Counted from the stretch's first letter, positions 24,670 to 32,993 are shown. The stretch is 49,195 nt of DNA from Oscillospiraceae bacterium (GCA_015067895.1 SVLP01000019.1:1-49195), one strand, 5' to 3'. The notes: generated by a model not told the origin, from the sequence alone. Program-made: numbers and translations.

Positions 24670-24696
24670 GTCCTCTCTCCTAAATATGTATTTACT

Positions 24697-24728
24697 AGTG
24701 ATTATATCACAAGAAACGCTTCAGTCAA
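24697..24728 (-). promoter_or_regulatory. FRG gene promoter with overlapping palindrome
   Basis: Minus strand: TTGACT (24723-24728), 16-bp spacer, TATAAT (24701-24706). GTGATTATATCAC (24698-24710) covers the -10; it fits the GTGAT-N3-(A/G)TCAC motif but in a repressor position. Confidence 0.75.
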
Positions 24729-24736
24729 TATGCGAC

Positions 24737-24780
24737 AACAGGAGCAATAACTCACCATAATGTGAATCATTGCCCCTGTT
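24737..24780 (-). terminator. Terminator-like hairpin after tRNA-Leu
   Basis: AACAGGAGCAAT...CTCAC pairs with GTGA...ATTGCCCCTGTT. The stem begins in the CCA end of the tRNA gene. Confidence 0.65.
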
Positions 24781-24864
24781 GGTGCGGATAGTGGGATTCG
24801 AACCCACACGTCACGGGACACTGGAACCTAAATCCAGCACGTCTGCCAGTTCCGCCATACCCGC
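24780..24864 (-). tRNA. tRNA-Leu (anticodon UAG), CCA encoded
   Basis: The acceptor stem GCGGGTA pairs with TATCCGC (one G-U), with discriminator A and encoded CCA. The D arm has GGCGGAACTGGCAGACG. The anticodon stem CTGGA/TCCAG holds loop TTTAGGT, giving UAG (decodes CUN). A long variable arm TGTCCCGTGACG is typical of tRNA-Leu. The T arm is GTGGG-TTCGAAT-CCCAC. 85 bases. Confidence 0.96.
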
Positions 24865-24876
24865 ATATCTTTTGGT

Positions 24877-24906
24877 ATTGTATCACGGCTGTGGCGGGAT
24901 TGTCAA
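24877..24906 (-). promoter_or_regulatory. tRNA-Leu promoter
   Basis: Minus strand: TTGACA (24901-24906), 18-bp spacer, TACAAT (24877-24882), just before the tRNA. The -35 overlaps the last codons of the M14 peptidase gene. Confidence 0.85.
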
Positions 24907-25820
24907 GGCATTGCGGCCTCCAGTAAGATGGGCAGGCTTGCGCGGTAGATGTCTTCGAACTGCTCCAATGGCAGGGGGTTGGTGCCGGTGCCGACTTCGA
25001 TGGTGAAGCCGGGGCGGCGGTAGGATTGGATGAACCAGTCCTTATAGCCGGCGAAGGAACTTGCGTAGGGGGTGTCGGCCAGGGTGTAGCCGCTTACCTC
25101 CGCGAAACGCTCCGCCAGCTCCCGGGCACCGGGAACCTCGATGCCGCCGTACTGCCAGTAGATCACCTCCCCCTGGGAGTGCCAGGCGATGACGAGGGCA
25201 GGATCGACCCGCTCGGTGTAGTCGTAAAGGGCCTGGGCTTCGATCTGGCTCAGGGGGAAGCGGCCCACGTAGTCCCGGGGGCCGGGCTGGGTGTAGCCCT
25301 GGGAGAATTTGATCTCCCGGGCCATGAGCCACCCCGCCGGGTACTGGAGGTTCAGGTCAACGCCGTTCAGGTTCGCCTTCCACCCCTCGGGGAAGGGGAT
25401 GTTGGGGTAGTTCCGGCTGAGTTCCCGGGCCCGCTCATACTGCTCGTCGCCGGGGGTCAGGGCTCCGGTCACCAGATCCACCCCGTCCGGATCCACCATG
25501 GGCACGATGTGGATGGCGGCCTGTTCGGCAAGAGCCGCTGCGTCGGTGCCGCCGAGCTGTGTGCCTGTGCGGATGGCCTCGGCGTAGTCCTCGGCGAATT
25601 TCAGCAGCACCGTGGCGGTGAGCCACTCGTTGGCGTGGTGGGCGGCAGAGCAGAGCACCCGCCTCGGCCCGGTGCCGATGGTCAGGGCGTGGATGGGCCG
25701 CCCGAAGGCGGTGGTCGCGATTGTTTCGGTGCGGATAAAGGGATAGGTATTTGCCAGCTCCTCCACGATCCTGCCGGTCAGCTCCGCGGTCATGGGGACG
25801 TCCGTTGGTACGATGGCCAT
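24903..25820 (-). CDS. M14-family zinc carboxypeptidase
   Basis: 305 residues. Zinc ligands His62 and Glu65 lie in HHANEW, the third is His214 in AWHSQG, and the catalytic base is Glu275 in FTIEVGTGTNP. ANLNGVDLNLQYPAGW (149-164) is typical of the gamma-D-glutamyl-diaminopimelate endopeptidase branch, which cuts peptidoglycan peptides. No signal peptide and no LysM domain, so it is probably cytoplasmic, acting on muropeptide fragments during recycling or sporulation (inference). The start at 25820 has GGAGGTGATC upstream. Confidence 0.9.
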   Translation of the reverse strand: MAIVPTDVPMTAELTGRIVEELANTYPFIRTETIATTAFGRPIHALTIGTGPRRVLCSAAHHANEWLTATVLLKFAEDYAEAIRTGTQLGGTDAAALAEQAAIHIVPMVDPDGVDLVTGALTPGDEQYERARELSRNYPNIPFPEGWKANLNGVDLNLQYPAGWLMAREIKFSQGYTQPGPRDYVGRFPLSQIEAQALYDYTERVDPALVIAWHSQGEVIYWQYGGIEVPGARELAERFAEVSGYTLADTPYASSFAGYKDWFIQSYRRPGFTIEVGTGTNPLPLEQFEDIYRASLPILLEAAMP

Positions 25821-25980
25821 AAGATCACCTCCGGATATCCTATGCGGCGGCGGTGGATGGGGTGCGAGCCCTTTCAGCAAAGCTTAAGGACTGTCTTAAG
25901 ATTTTTTAAGAAAAATTTCAATCGGCGGACATAATTTGTTTCTAAACTGGTATCACTACCCCAACGAAGGAGGAACCTCC

Positions 25981-26631
25981 ATGAAACCTGAGATCCGCCG
26001 CAATCTGCTGCTGGCCAGCTTCTGGCTGGTGTTCGGCGCTTGCTTTTATGCCCTGGAGTGGCTGGTGCCCAATCGCCAATACCACGTCATGTATCACCCC
26101 ATCGACGACCGGATCCCCTTTTGCGAGCTGTTTCTGATCCCGTACCTCTTTTGGTTCGTATTCATGGTGGGGGCCTATGTCTATACCTTCTTCGCGGAGC
26201 CGGAGGCCTTCCGGCGGATGATGCTTTTTACCATCCTGACCTACGGCGGCGGACTGCTGATGTTCGTGATTTTCCCCACCTGCCAGAATCTGCGGCCCGA
26301 GGTCTTCGCCCGGGACAATGTCCTGACACGGCTCATGGCCTGGTTCTACACCTGCGACACCAGCACCAACGTCTGCCCGTCGCTCCATGTCTGCGGCTCC
26401 CTGGCGGCGGCCTTCGGGCTTGTGGATACCAGGCGGTTTTCCACACCTGCCCGGAAGACGGTCATCCTGGCCATCGCCCTGACCATCTGCGTCTCCACGG
26501 TCTTCGTCAAGCAGCACTCCATCATCGACACGGTCTGCGGCTTCCTCTTCTCCGGCTACGCCTGGCTGATGGTCTACGGTGTCCCGGTGGGGGCCCGGAG
26601 CTTCGGACGGATGAAACTTCAGAAATATTAA
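25981..26631 (+). CDS. PAP2-superfamily membrane protein
   Basis: 216 residues with about five to six hydrophobic helices. CPSLHVCGSLA (132-142, His136) and VKQHSIIDTVCG (176-187, His179 and Asp183) match the second and third phosphatase motifs of the PAP2/inositol-phosphorylceramide-synthase-like group. It likely dephosphorylates a lipid phosphate or exchanges a lipid head group at the membrane; the substrate is unknown. AAGGAGG lies 8 bases before the ATG at 25981; a longer in-frame start has no ribosome site. Single-gene unit divergent from the M14 peptidase. Confidence 0.87.
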   Translation: MKPEIRRNLLLASFWLVFGACFYALEWLVPNRQYHVMYHPIDDRIPFCELFLIPYLFWFVFMVGAYVYTFFAEPEAFRRMMLFTILTYGGGLLMFVIFPTCQNLRPEVFARDNVLTRLMAWFYTCDTSTNVCPSLHVCGSLAAAFGLVDTRRFSTPARKTVILAIALTICVSTVFVKQHSIIDTVCGFLFSGYAWLMVYGVPVGARSFGRMKLQKY

Positions 26632-26643
26632 GACGACGGTTCC

Positions 26644-26672
26644 TTGCGTCCCTTTCTGTCATATGGTACAAT
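26644..26672 (+). promoter_or_regulatory. Promoter of the DUF975 gene
   Basis: TTGCGT, 17-bp spacer, TACAAT, about 33 bases before the start codon. Confidence 0.8.
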
Positions 26673-26704
26673 AAAGAAAACCAAACTGAAAGTGAGGGAT
26701 CTCT

Positions 26705-27412
26705 ATGGAAGCATCCGCCCATCGCGCCCGAGCCCGTGACGCCCTGCGGGGCAACTGGGTCACCGCAGTGCTGGTGTGCCTGCTGGCGAGCCTCATCGCC
26801 GGAGCCGGTATCAGTCCTGAAATCAACATCAATTTCGAAAGCAGTGAGATCGTACAGTTCAACGTTCCGGAGCAGCTGGAGCAGTTTCTCGCCATTCTGG
26901 GCATCGCCCTGCCCGTCATCCTGATTTTTTCCACCGTCATGATGGTGGTGGGACTGATCCTGGGCGGTGTCATGGAGCTGGGCAAGGCCCGGTATTTCCT
27001 GAATCTGATCGACCACCGGGAGGGTCAGGTGGGTGACCTGTTCAGCGGCTTCCCCCAGTTCGTCCAGGCGCTGGTCATGAACCTGCTGCGGGATCTGATG
27101 ATCGCGGCGGGTATGCTCCTGCTCATCGTCCCCGGTCTGATCCTGACCTACAGCTTCGCCATGGCACCCTACATCCTGTCGGAGGATCCGGAGTGCAGCG
27201 GCTGGGAGGCTTTGCAGCGCAGCCGGGCCATGATGCGGGGCCACAAGGGCGAGCTCTTCTGGCTGGAGCTGACCTTCCTCGGCTGGACGCTCCTGGCGGC
27301 CTTCACCTTCGGCATCGGCACCCTGTTCCTGAATCCCTATATGGAGGCGGCTCACGCCAGCTTCTTCCGGGGACTGCAGGATCAGGGCTATGCGGCTGTG
27401 GAGGATTTCTGA
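26705..27412 (+). CDS. DUF975-family membrane protein
   Basis: 235 residues. The family pattern is complete: an N-terminal ARDALRGNW, several hydrophobic helices, a central FSGF segment, and the signature ALQRSRAMMRGHKGELFWLELTFLGW (about 175-200), ending with the NPYMEAAHASFFRGL block. Function unknown; it is an integral membrane protein. A ribosome site (GTGAGGG) precedes the ATG. A larger relative is at 36444-37433. Confidence 0.9.
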   Translation: MEASAHRARARDALRGNWVTAVLVCLLASLIAGAGISPEININFESSEIVQFNVPEQLEQFLAILGIALPVILIFSTVMMVVGLILGGVMELGKARYFLNLIDHREGQVGDLFSGFPQFVQALVMNLLRDLMIAAGMLLLIVPGLILTYSFAMAPYILSEDPECSGWEALQRSRAMMRGHKGELFWLELTFLGWTLLAAFTFGIGTLFLNPYMEAAHASFFRGLQDQGYAAVEDF

Positions 27413-27501
27413 GAAAGAAAAAGGAGGGGCTGCTGCAAAAAGCTTTGCAGTGCGCCCAAACAAACTCGATCGTCCCGAAGGGACACCGTAAACCATCCAA
27501 C
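27413..27501. other. Short spacer with small hairpins
   Basis: Holds a hairpin of CTGCAAAAAGCTTTGCAG type at about 27431-27448 and no gene; it may end transcription of the DUF975 gene. Confidence 0.45.
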
Positions 27502-27797
27502 GGGGCTGTAAACGCGTAGGTATCCAAACAACATACAGCAGCAGTGACACACAATCAAGTGGGACACTGCTGCTGTTTTCTATGTTGGATCAATCGGATC
27601 AGGTGACCACATCCATGTCATCGCGAGGGCGGGAGCCCGTGGCGATCTCCTGGTACGATATGCAGATTTGCGACGCAGTACCAGGAGATTGCCGCGTCGC
27701 CTGTCGGCTCCTCGCAATGACAGCGGTAGACGGCAGATGGTTCTTCTGATTGACTCATGTATAACCCGAATCTTTATTCAGGTTTCTTTACAGCCCC
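27502..27797. repeat. 300-bp MITE-like element, copy B (inverted)
   Basis: Inverted relative to 20334-20633. Right end GTTTCTTTACAGCCCC (27782-27797) matches the left end of copy A. The left end starts GGGGCTGTAAAC but lacks a few bases (AGAAA) present in copy A. Internal hairpin and CATTGCGAG palindrome are conserved. Confidence 0.85.
27616..27722. repeat. CATTGCGAG palindrome, copy 2
   Basis: TGTCATCGCGAG and CTCGCAATGACA at the ends, inner arms GATCTCCTGGTAC and GTACCAGGAGATT. Nested in the 300-bp element. Confidence 0.85.
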
Positions 27798-27808
27798 GTT
27801 GGTGTATT

Positions 27809-28000
27809 TCAGTAGGGGGCGCGGGGGATGATGATGGCTGCGATGATGTACGCGAGCACACCGCTGAAGCCTGCCAGGGAAAGCAGCACCACACCCAGGC
27901 GAACCAGGGTGGGGTCGACCCCGAAGTACTCCGCGATGCCGCCGCAGACGCCGTCGATCATCTTATTCTGATTGGACTTGTACAGCTTCTTGTTTTCCAT
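27809..28000 (-). CDS. PspC-domain small membrane protein
   Basis: 63 residues: KKLYKSNQNKMIDGVCGGIAEYFGVDPTLVRL followed by one hydrophobic helix (about 40-60) and a short PRAPY tail. This is the complete PspC domain, as found in membrane-stress proteins and small clostridial proteins. GGAGGAG precedes the ATG at 28000. It starts 5 bases after the stop of the coiled-coil gene, so it is the last gene of the M16-lgt operon. Confidence 0.92.
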   Translation of the reverse strand: MENKKLYKSNQNKMIDGVCGGIAEYFGVDPTLVRLGVVLLSLAGFSGVLAYIIAAIIIPRAPY

Positions 28001-28005
28001 GGGAA

Positions 28006-28320
28006 TCACTCCTCCACGATCACGAAATCGGGGCTCTCGACGGTGGGCTCCACGGTGACCTTCGGCTCCACGGACACCTCGGGCTCCACGTTCCGCCGAT
28101 CCTTCAGCTCCTCCAGACGCTTCAGGATCTCGTCGATCCGGGCGATCTGCTCGTCGCAGACCAGGGATTCGTCCTGCTTCAGGGCCTGGTAACACAGCTT
28201 GCCCAGAGCCTGGTAGGCCTCGCTGAGCTTCTGCTTCTCGGCGGCCACGCTGACCTCATTGGCCACGTTGCCTGCGGCCCGCTTGGCGGCGGCGCCCAGC
28301 TTATCAAAGAAATCATGCAT
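28006..28320 (-). CDS. Coiled-coil protein with Val-Glu-Pro repeat tail
   Basis: 104 residues. Residues 1-76 are predicted helical and amphipathic (FFDKLGAAAKRAAGNVANEV, then IARIDEILKRLEELKDRR), with two cysteines at 43 and 55. Residues 78-95 are a proline-spaced repeat, VEPEVSVEPKVTVEPTVE. No known family. The start overlaps the end of lgt by 8 bases, with AAGGAGG inside lgt, so translation is coupled. Adjacent PspC suggests an envelope-related role, but that is only context. Confidence 0.8.
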   Translation of the reverse strand: MHDFFDKLGAAAKRAAGNVANEVSVAAEKQKLSEAYQALGKLCYQALKQDESLVCDEQIARIDEILKRLEELKDRRNVEPEVSVEPKVTVEPTVESPDFVIVEE

Positions 28321-29182
28321 CTTCGGTTCCTCCTTCGTCAGGTTTGATATTTTCTGCCGCCCGGTCAACGAACAAAGGCTTCGCCGGGGGCTTTTTCATG
28401 AAGTACACCAGCACGGCCACGGCGATCAGGCAGCTGGCCGCAGCCAGGAGCTGGCTGACCCGGAGCTCGGTGCCGGGGATATAGAGACTGTCGGTGCGCA
28501 GGCCCTCGATCCAGGCCCGGCCCAGGCCGTACCAGACCACATAGCCCAGGGCGATCTGTCCGTCGTACTCCCGCTTCTTCGACAGGAAGTGCAGAACGAC
28601 AAAGCCCAGGGCATTCCACAGGGATTCATAGAGGAAGGTGGGATGGTGATAGGTGACGGAGTCCGTCAGGGGGCTGTACAGACCCATCCGCAGGAAGGAC
28701 TCGGTCTCGGCGCCGAAGGCCTCCCGGTTGAAGAAATTGCCCCAGCGGCCGATGGACTGTCCGATCAGGAAGCCCAGCAGCACAAGGTCGAGTGTCGCGC
28801 CCAGGCTGATTCGCTTGACTTTGCAAAAGACGATGATGCCTGCCACCGCCCCCAGAACGCCGCCGTAGATGGCGATGCCGCCCTTCCAGATGTAGAGGAC
28901 GGAGATGGGGTCATCGGCGTAGAGCTCCCAGCGGAAGGCGCAGTAATAGGCTCTGGCGCAGAGGATGGCAAAGGGCGTCACCCACAGGACGCCGTCCAGC
29001 ACGTGATCCTCAGTCAGGCCGAACTGTCTGGAGCGGCGCATGGCATAGACCACCGCCAGCACCAGACCGAAGGCGATGATGATGCCGTACATGTGGACGG
29101 TCAGGGGCCCCACAGAAAACTGCCGCACTGGGTCGATGTCGATACCCAGGCTGGGGAAGGAGATGTTGGTGTAGCGAAACAT
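28313..29182 (-). CDS. lgt: Prolipoprotein diacylglyceryl transferase
   Basis: A membrane enzyme that attaches diacylglycerol from phosphatidylglycerol to the lipobox cysteine of lipoproteins, for example the OppA-like receptor in this window. 289 residues with about seven helices. The signature GQSIGRWGNFFNREAFG is at 141-157 with the essential Arg146. GGIAIYGG (101-108) has Tyr where Escherichia coli has the conserved His, as in many Firmicutes. YHHPTFLYESLWN follows. AAGGAG precedes the ATG. Confidence 0.96.
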   Translation of the reverse strand: MFRYTNISFPSLGIDIDPVRQFSVGPLTVHMYGIIIAFGLVLAVVYAMRRSRQFGLTEDHVLDGVLWVTPFAILCARAYYCAFRWELYADDPISVLYIWKGGIAIYGGVLGAVAGIIVFCKVKRISLGATLDLVLLGFLIGQSIGRWGNFFNREAFGAETESFLRMGLYSPLTDSVTYHHPTFLYESLWNALGFVVLHFLSKKREYDGQIALGYVVWYGLGRAWIEGLRTDSLYIPGTELRVSQLLAAASCLIAVAVLVYFMKKPPAKPLFVDRAAENIKPDEGGTEDA

Positions 29183-29203
29183 AGGCTCGCTCCTTTCGGG
29201 AAT

Positions 29204-30481
29204 TCAGGTCTTTGTTCTGGGGTCTACGATGGCCAAAGAGCACCGCTCAGCCTTGACGTTGTCGGCAATGAACCGGCGCACCTCTTCGGCGGTGACCTCC
29301 TCGAAAAGCTGGGGGAAATCGAAATAGTCGTATCCCTCCATGTGGTAGGCAACAAGACGGAAGCAGGTGCCGTCGAAGGAGGTCAGGTGCTTGAACCGGC
29401 CGCCCAGGAAGCTGCGCTTGACCCGGTCGAAGGATGCCTGATCCAGGCCGTTTTCGGCCAGGAATTTGGCTTCATTGAGGATGCAGTTTCGCACCTCCTC
29501 GGGATCCTGGGAATCGCCGCCGCAGGTCAGGATGGCGGTGCCTGCGCCGAATTCCTCGCCGCCGCCGAAGGAGGAGTCGATGAGCCCATCCTCATAGAGC
29601 CACTGGTAGAGCTGGCTGGACTGGCCGAAGAGCATCTCGGCGGCAAGTCCTGCCACCAGCTCCTGGTGGGCGAAGTCCTTGCCGGAGGGGGGCGGAGGGC
29701 ACTTGAAGGCCAGCTGGAAGGTGGTCATGGCCACGTCCATCTCCCGCCGAGACAGGGACGCGACGGCATTTTCAGGTTCCGGCTCGCCGAAGTCAGGGAC
29801 AGCCACGGGGTACTTCTCCTTCGGCAGAAGCTCCTCGGCGATGGCTGCCACCTCCTCGGGATCCAAATCGCCCACCACACACAGAGCCATGTTGGCAGGG
29901 TGGTAGAAGGCCCTGTGGCAGTCGTAGAGGGTCTGGGGCGTGATGGCCTGGATGGACTCCACGGTGCCCGCGATGGGCACGCGGATGGGGTGGCTCCGGT
30001 AGAGCCCTCGGTTCATGTCCTCCATGACCACGGAGTCAGCGGAGTCCGCGTACATGAGAATTTCCTGGGCGATGATGCCCCGCTCCTTTTCCACGCTTTC
30101 CTCGGTGAAGTACGGCGTGGAGACGAACTCCAGCAAAAGCCGCAGAGCCGGGGTGAAATTGTCGGTGCAGGTGAAATAGTAGGCGGTCATGGCGTAGGAG
30201 GTGAAGGCGTTGGGGCTGGCGCCCAGGGCCGCGAACTCCTCGGTCACGTCACGATCCGGCAGGTCGAACATCTTGTGCTCCAGGTAGTGAGCCACGCCCG
30301 CGGGGGTGCTGTATTTCACGCCCTCCAGGGTGAAATCCGTATGGACGGAGCCGTAGTTGGTCAGAAAATAGGCGATCTTGCGGCTGAAGCCGGGCTTGGG
30401 CACCACCATGACGGTCAGGCCGTTGTCAAGCACCTTGCGGCAGACCGTCTCGTCCAGACGGGGATAGTAGGTCTTTTTCAT
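29204..30481 (-). CDS. M16-family zinc peptidase (active subunit, YmfH-like)
   Basis: 425 residues. The inverted zinc motif HYLEH (65-69: His65, Glu68, His69) is intact, with a third ligand expected in the VEKERGIIAQEI helix. The two M16 half-domains (about 20-200 and 200-420) are recognisable. It likely works with the upstream gene product as a heterodimeric peptidase, as for YmfF/YmfH of Bacillus. ATG at 30481 overlaps the partner's stop codon by 4 bases (ATGA), showing translational coupling. Confidence 0.93.
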   Translation of the reverse strand: MKKTYYPRLDETVCRKVLDNGLTVMVVPKPGFSRKIAYFLTNYGSVHTDFTLEGVKYSTPAGVAHYLEHKMFDLPDRDVTEEFAALGASPNAFTSYAMTAYYFTCTDNFTPALRLLLEFVSTPYFTEESVEKERGIIAQEILMYADSADSVVMEDMNRGLYRSHPIRVPIAGTVESIQAITPQTLYDCHRAFYHPANMALCVVGDLDPEEVAAIAEELLPKEKYPVAVPDFGEPEPENAVASLSRREMDVAMTTFQLAFKCPPPPSGKDFAHQELVAGLAAEMLFGQSSQLYQWLYEDGLIDSSFGGGEEFGAGTAILTCGGDSQDPEEVRNCILNEAKFLAENGLDQASFDRVKRSFLGGRFKHLTSFDGTCFRLVAYHMEGYDYFDFPQLFEEVTAEEVRRFIADNVKAERCSLAIVDPRTKT

Positions 30482-31746
30482 TTTGCCTCCCCCTTCAGGA
30501 AAAATACGGTGTGCAGCTTCACGGTACCGGCGCACCGGGCCACATCGGCGGCGGTGACGGCCCGGACGGCCTCGATGTAGGAGCTTAGGTCGTAGCGCAT
30601 CCCTGCGATGGATGCGGTGCCGTAGAAATTCTCCAGGGCGCCGGGGGCATCGGGCACGGAGCGCAGGCCGGAGATGATGCCCTGCTTTGCCGCAGACAGC
30701 TCCGCTTCGGTGATCTCGCCCGCAGCGGTCAGCGCCAGCTGATGAAGGATCTCCGCCTTGGCGGTCTCGTAATTCTTCTCATCGATGCCCGAGGACACGG
30801 TGACCACGCCCTTGGAGCCGTAGTAGCCGGAGCCTGCGTAGTAGCAAAGGGACAGCTTTTCCCGGACGTTCATAAAGAGCTTGCTGGTCATGCCTGCGCC
30901 GTAGAGGGCATTGAAGACCTGCATGGCGGCAAAGTCCGGATGCCGGTTGGTGATCGTGGTGGTGAAGCCCATGGAGAGCTTGCACTGGTTTACGTCCATG
31001 GTCTCGGAGAACTCCCGCTCCGGCACGGTGACCGTCAGGGGGGTCTGGGCGGGCATGGTCATGGGTTGGGCGGCGATCTGCTCCGCCAGAGGGCGCAGGT
31101 ATCCGGCCACCTCCTCTGCGTCCGCAGAACCTACGAAGAACAGCTCCACGGGGCTTGTGGTCAGCACTTTGCGGTAGTGCTCGTAAAGGGACTGGGCGGT
31201 GATGGCCTCCACATCGGCCTTCTCGCCCCGGAGGGACAGGGCAAAGCTGTCGCCCTGGCACATGGAGCGCATCATCTGGATGGAGGCGTAGGCCCGCTTG
31301 TCGTTGAGCTCGGATTCGATGTCCGCGATCAGGTTCTTCTTCTCACTCTCGACGAATTCCGGGTCGAAGATGCCGCCGATCAGCTTGGGCTCCAGCAGAA
31401 TTTCCCGCACCATGTCCAGGCTGGGCTCCAGAACGCGGTCGCCGGGCAGGGCGAACCGATCCTCCAGACAGCTCAGGAACAGTCCCACGGTCTGGATGTT
31501 GCCGATGCGGCGCATCAGGGGAGAGATGGTGGCGCCGTAGAGCCCGTCGAGCTGGGCGGTGATGGTGCGCATGTCGGGATTCTTTGCAGTGCCCCGCAGC
31601 AGCACGGCGCTCAGCAGGGCGTTGAGGGACGCTTCCTCCCGGCAAAGGGGCCGCTGGAACTGGACAGAGAGGACGGCGGTCTTGAATCGCTTGTCCGGAT
31701 AGTGCCGAAGCACCACGCCGGGGGTCAATTGGATGGTTTGGATCAT
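30478..31746 (-). CDS. M16-family peptidase-like protein (inactive partner, YmfF-like)
   Basis: 422 residues, same fold as the downstream gene product but without the HxxEH zinc motif; the region that should carry it (about residues 35-60) reads SLNALLSAVLLRGT. Inactive partners of this kind supply the substrate-closing half of the chamber. AAGGAG precedes the ATG at 31746. First gene of the operon M16-M16-lgt-coiled coil-PspC. Confidence 0.92.
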   Translation of the reverse strand: MIQTIQLTPGVVLRHYPDKRFKTAVLSVQFQRPLCREEASLNALLSAVLLRGTAKNPDMRTITAQLDGLYGATISPLMRRIGNIQTVGLFLSCLEDRFALPGDRVLEPSLDMVREILLEPKLIGGIFDPEFVESEKKNLIADIESELNDKRAYASIQMMRSMCQGDSFALSLRGEKADVEAITAQSLYEHYRKVLTTSPVELFFVGSADAEEVAGYLRPLAEQIAAQPMTMPAQTPLTVTVPEREFSETMDVNQCKLSMGFTTTITNRHPDFAAMQVFNALYGAGMTSKLFMNVREKLSLCYYAGSGYYGSKGVVTVSSGIDEKNYETAKAEILHQLALTAAGEITEAELSAAKQGIISGLRSVPDAPGALENFYGTASIAGMRYDLSSYIEAVRAVTAADVARCAGTVKLHTVFFLKGEAK

Positions 31747-31786
31747 GGGGAACTCCTTAAACCAGGTCTGGGCGTGCGAAAACGCT

Positions 31787-31815
31787 TGTAGGGAACGGTC
31801 ATGACCGTTCCGCAG
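31787..31815. repeat. GTAGGG-type palindrome, copy 4
   Basis: TGTAGG then GGAACGGTCATGACCGTTCC (31792-31811) then GCAG. The flanking 50 bases resemble those after copy 5 at 34847, so the repeat unit is larger than the palindrome. Confidence 0.8.
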
Positions 31816-31958
31816 CAGGGCGTATCGTATTTGGAAATGCTCCGGCGCATACGTACAACGGTGGAGATTCCGAAAATCGACCTGAATTGATTTTGGTTAT
31901 TATAGCGCACTTTCCCCAAAATAGATAGATGTTTAAGAAAAATTAAATCTTCCAGTGG

Positions 31959-31987
31959 TTGCGAAGAAGGGATGTTTGCGGTAAAAT
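31959..31987 (+). promoter_or_regulatory. prmA operon promoter
   Basis: TTGCGA, 17-bp spacer, TAAAAT, about 25 bases before the start codon. Confidence 0.75.
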
Positions 31988-32012
31988 AGGGATATCCTAA
32001 AATGGGAGAAGT

Positions 32013-32993
32013 ATGACAATGGATTATTTGGAAGTAACCATCCAGACCGCGTCGGCGGGGATCGAGGCCGTGGCCTCTGCCCTGACCGCAGGCGGCTTTG
32101 ACAGCCTGGTGGTGGAAGATCAGGCGGAATATGAAACTTTCCTGGAGGACAACCGGGCCTACTGGGACTACATCGACGAGGAGTTCCAGCAGGAGCTTCA
32201 GGGCCTGAGCCGGATCAAGCTCTACTTAGAAGTTGACGGCACCGAGGAAACGCAGCTTCGCAAGCTGGAAAAGGTGCTCTCTGCCCTGAAAAATCGGAGC
32301 CCCGGCAAGAATTTGGGCACATTGGAGATCACCTCCGCCCTGCTGCCCGAGACCAACTGGGAGGAGAGCTGGCGCGACAGCTACCCGCCCCAGCCGGTGG
32401 GCGAGAAGCTCATCGTCGTGCCCTGCTGGAATCCCGATGCCGGTGACCGGATCCCCGTGATCCTGGATCCCGGTCTGACCTTCGGCACCGGTGCCCACCC
32501 CTCCACCCAGATGTGCATGGAGTTCATGGAGGAGCTGGTGCAGGAGGGCATGGAGGTCATCGATCTGGGCTCCGGCAGCGGCATCCTGTCCATCGCGGCC
32601 CTGCGCCTGGGCGCGAAGACCGCCGTGGGCGTGGACATCGATCCCAAGGCCGAGGACATCGCCCGGGAGAATGCGGCTTATAACGACTTCGGCATCGACC
32701 GCTTCGACGCTGTCACCGGCAACGTCACCGAGGATCGGGAGCTGATGGAGCGCCTGAGCCAAAAGCACTACGACCTGGTCTTCGTCAACATCGTGGCCGA
32801 CGTCATCATCGGCCTGGCCCCGGTGCTGAAGCACTTCATGGATGAACACACCAGGGTCATCTGCTCCGGCATCCTGGACGTCCGGGAGGCGGAAGTCCAC
32901 GCCGCCCTGGAGGCTGCGGGCCTGACCATCCTGGCAGCGAAGGCCAAGGAGGACTGGCGGAGCCTGGTGGCGGGCAGGAGGGTCGAGGCATGA
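32013..32993 (+). CDS. prmA: Ribosomal protein L11 methyltransferase
   Basis: A cytoplasmic SAM-dependent enzyme that trimethylates ribosomal protein L11. 326 residues: an N-terminal substrate-recognition domain (1-105), then LDPGLTFGTGAHPST (151-165) that is diagnostic of PrmA, the SAM motif IDLGSGSG (183-190), and FVNIVADVI in the catalytic domain. Two ATG codons compete (32013 and 32019). GGGAG at 32004-32008 is 4 bases from the first and 10 from the second, so the second may be used. It overlaps the next gene by ATGA. Confidence 0.95.
   Translation: MTMDYLEVTIQTASAGIEAVASALTAGGFDSLVVEDQAEYETFLEDNRAYWDYIDEEFQQELQGLSRIKLYLEVDGTEETQLRKLEKVLSALKNRSPGKNLGTLEITSALLPETNWEESWRDSYPPQPVGEKLIVVPCWNPDAGDRIPVILDPGLTFGTGAHPSTQMCMEFMEELVQEGMEVIDLGSGSGILSIAALRLGAKTAVGVDIDPKAEDIARENAAYNDFGIDRFDAVTGNVTEDRELMERLSQKHYDLVFVNIVADVIIGLAPVLKHFMDEHTRVICSGILDVREAEVHAALEAAGLTILAAKAKEDWRSLVAGRRVEA

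Noticed and set aside
28259..30580. 773-residue plus-strand frame across lgt and M16 genes
   Set aside because: Antisense to three genes with intact catalytic motifs; no ribosome site.
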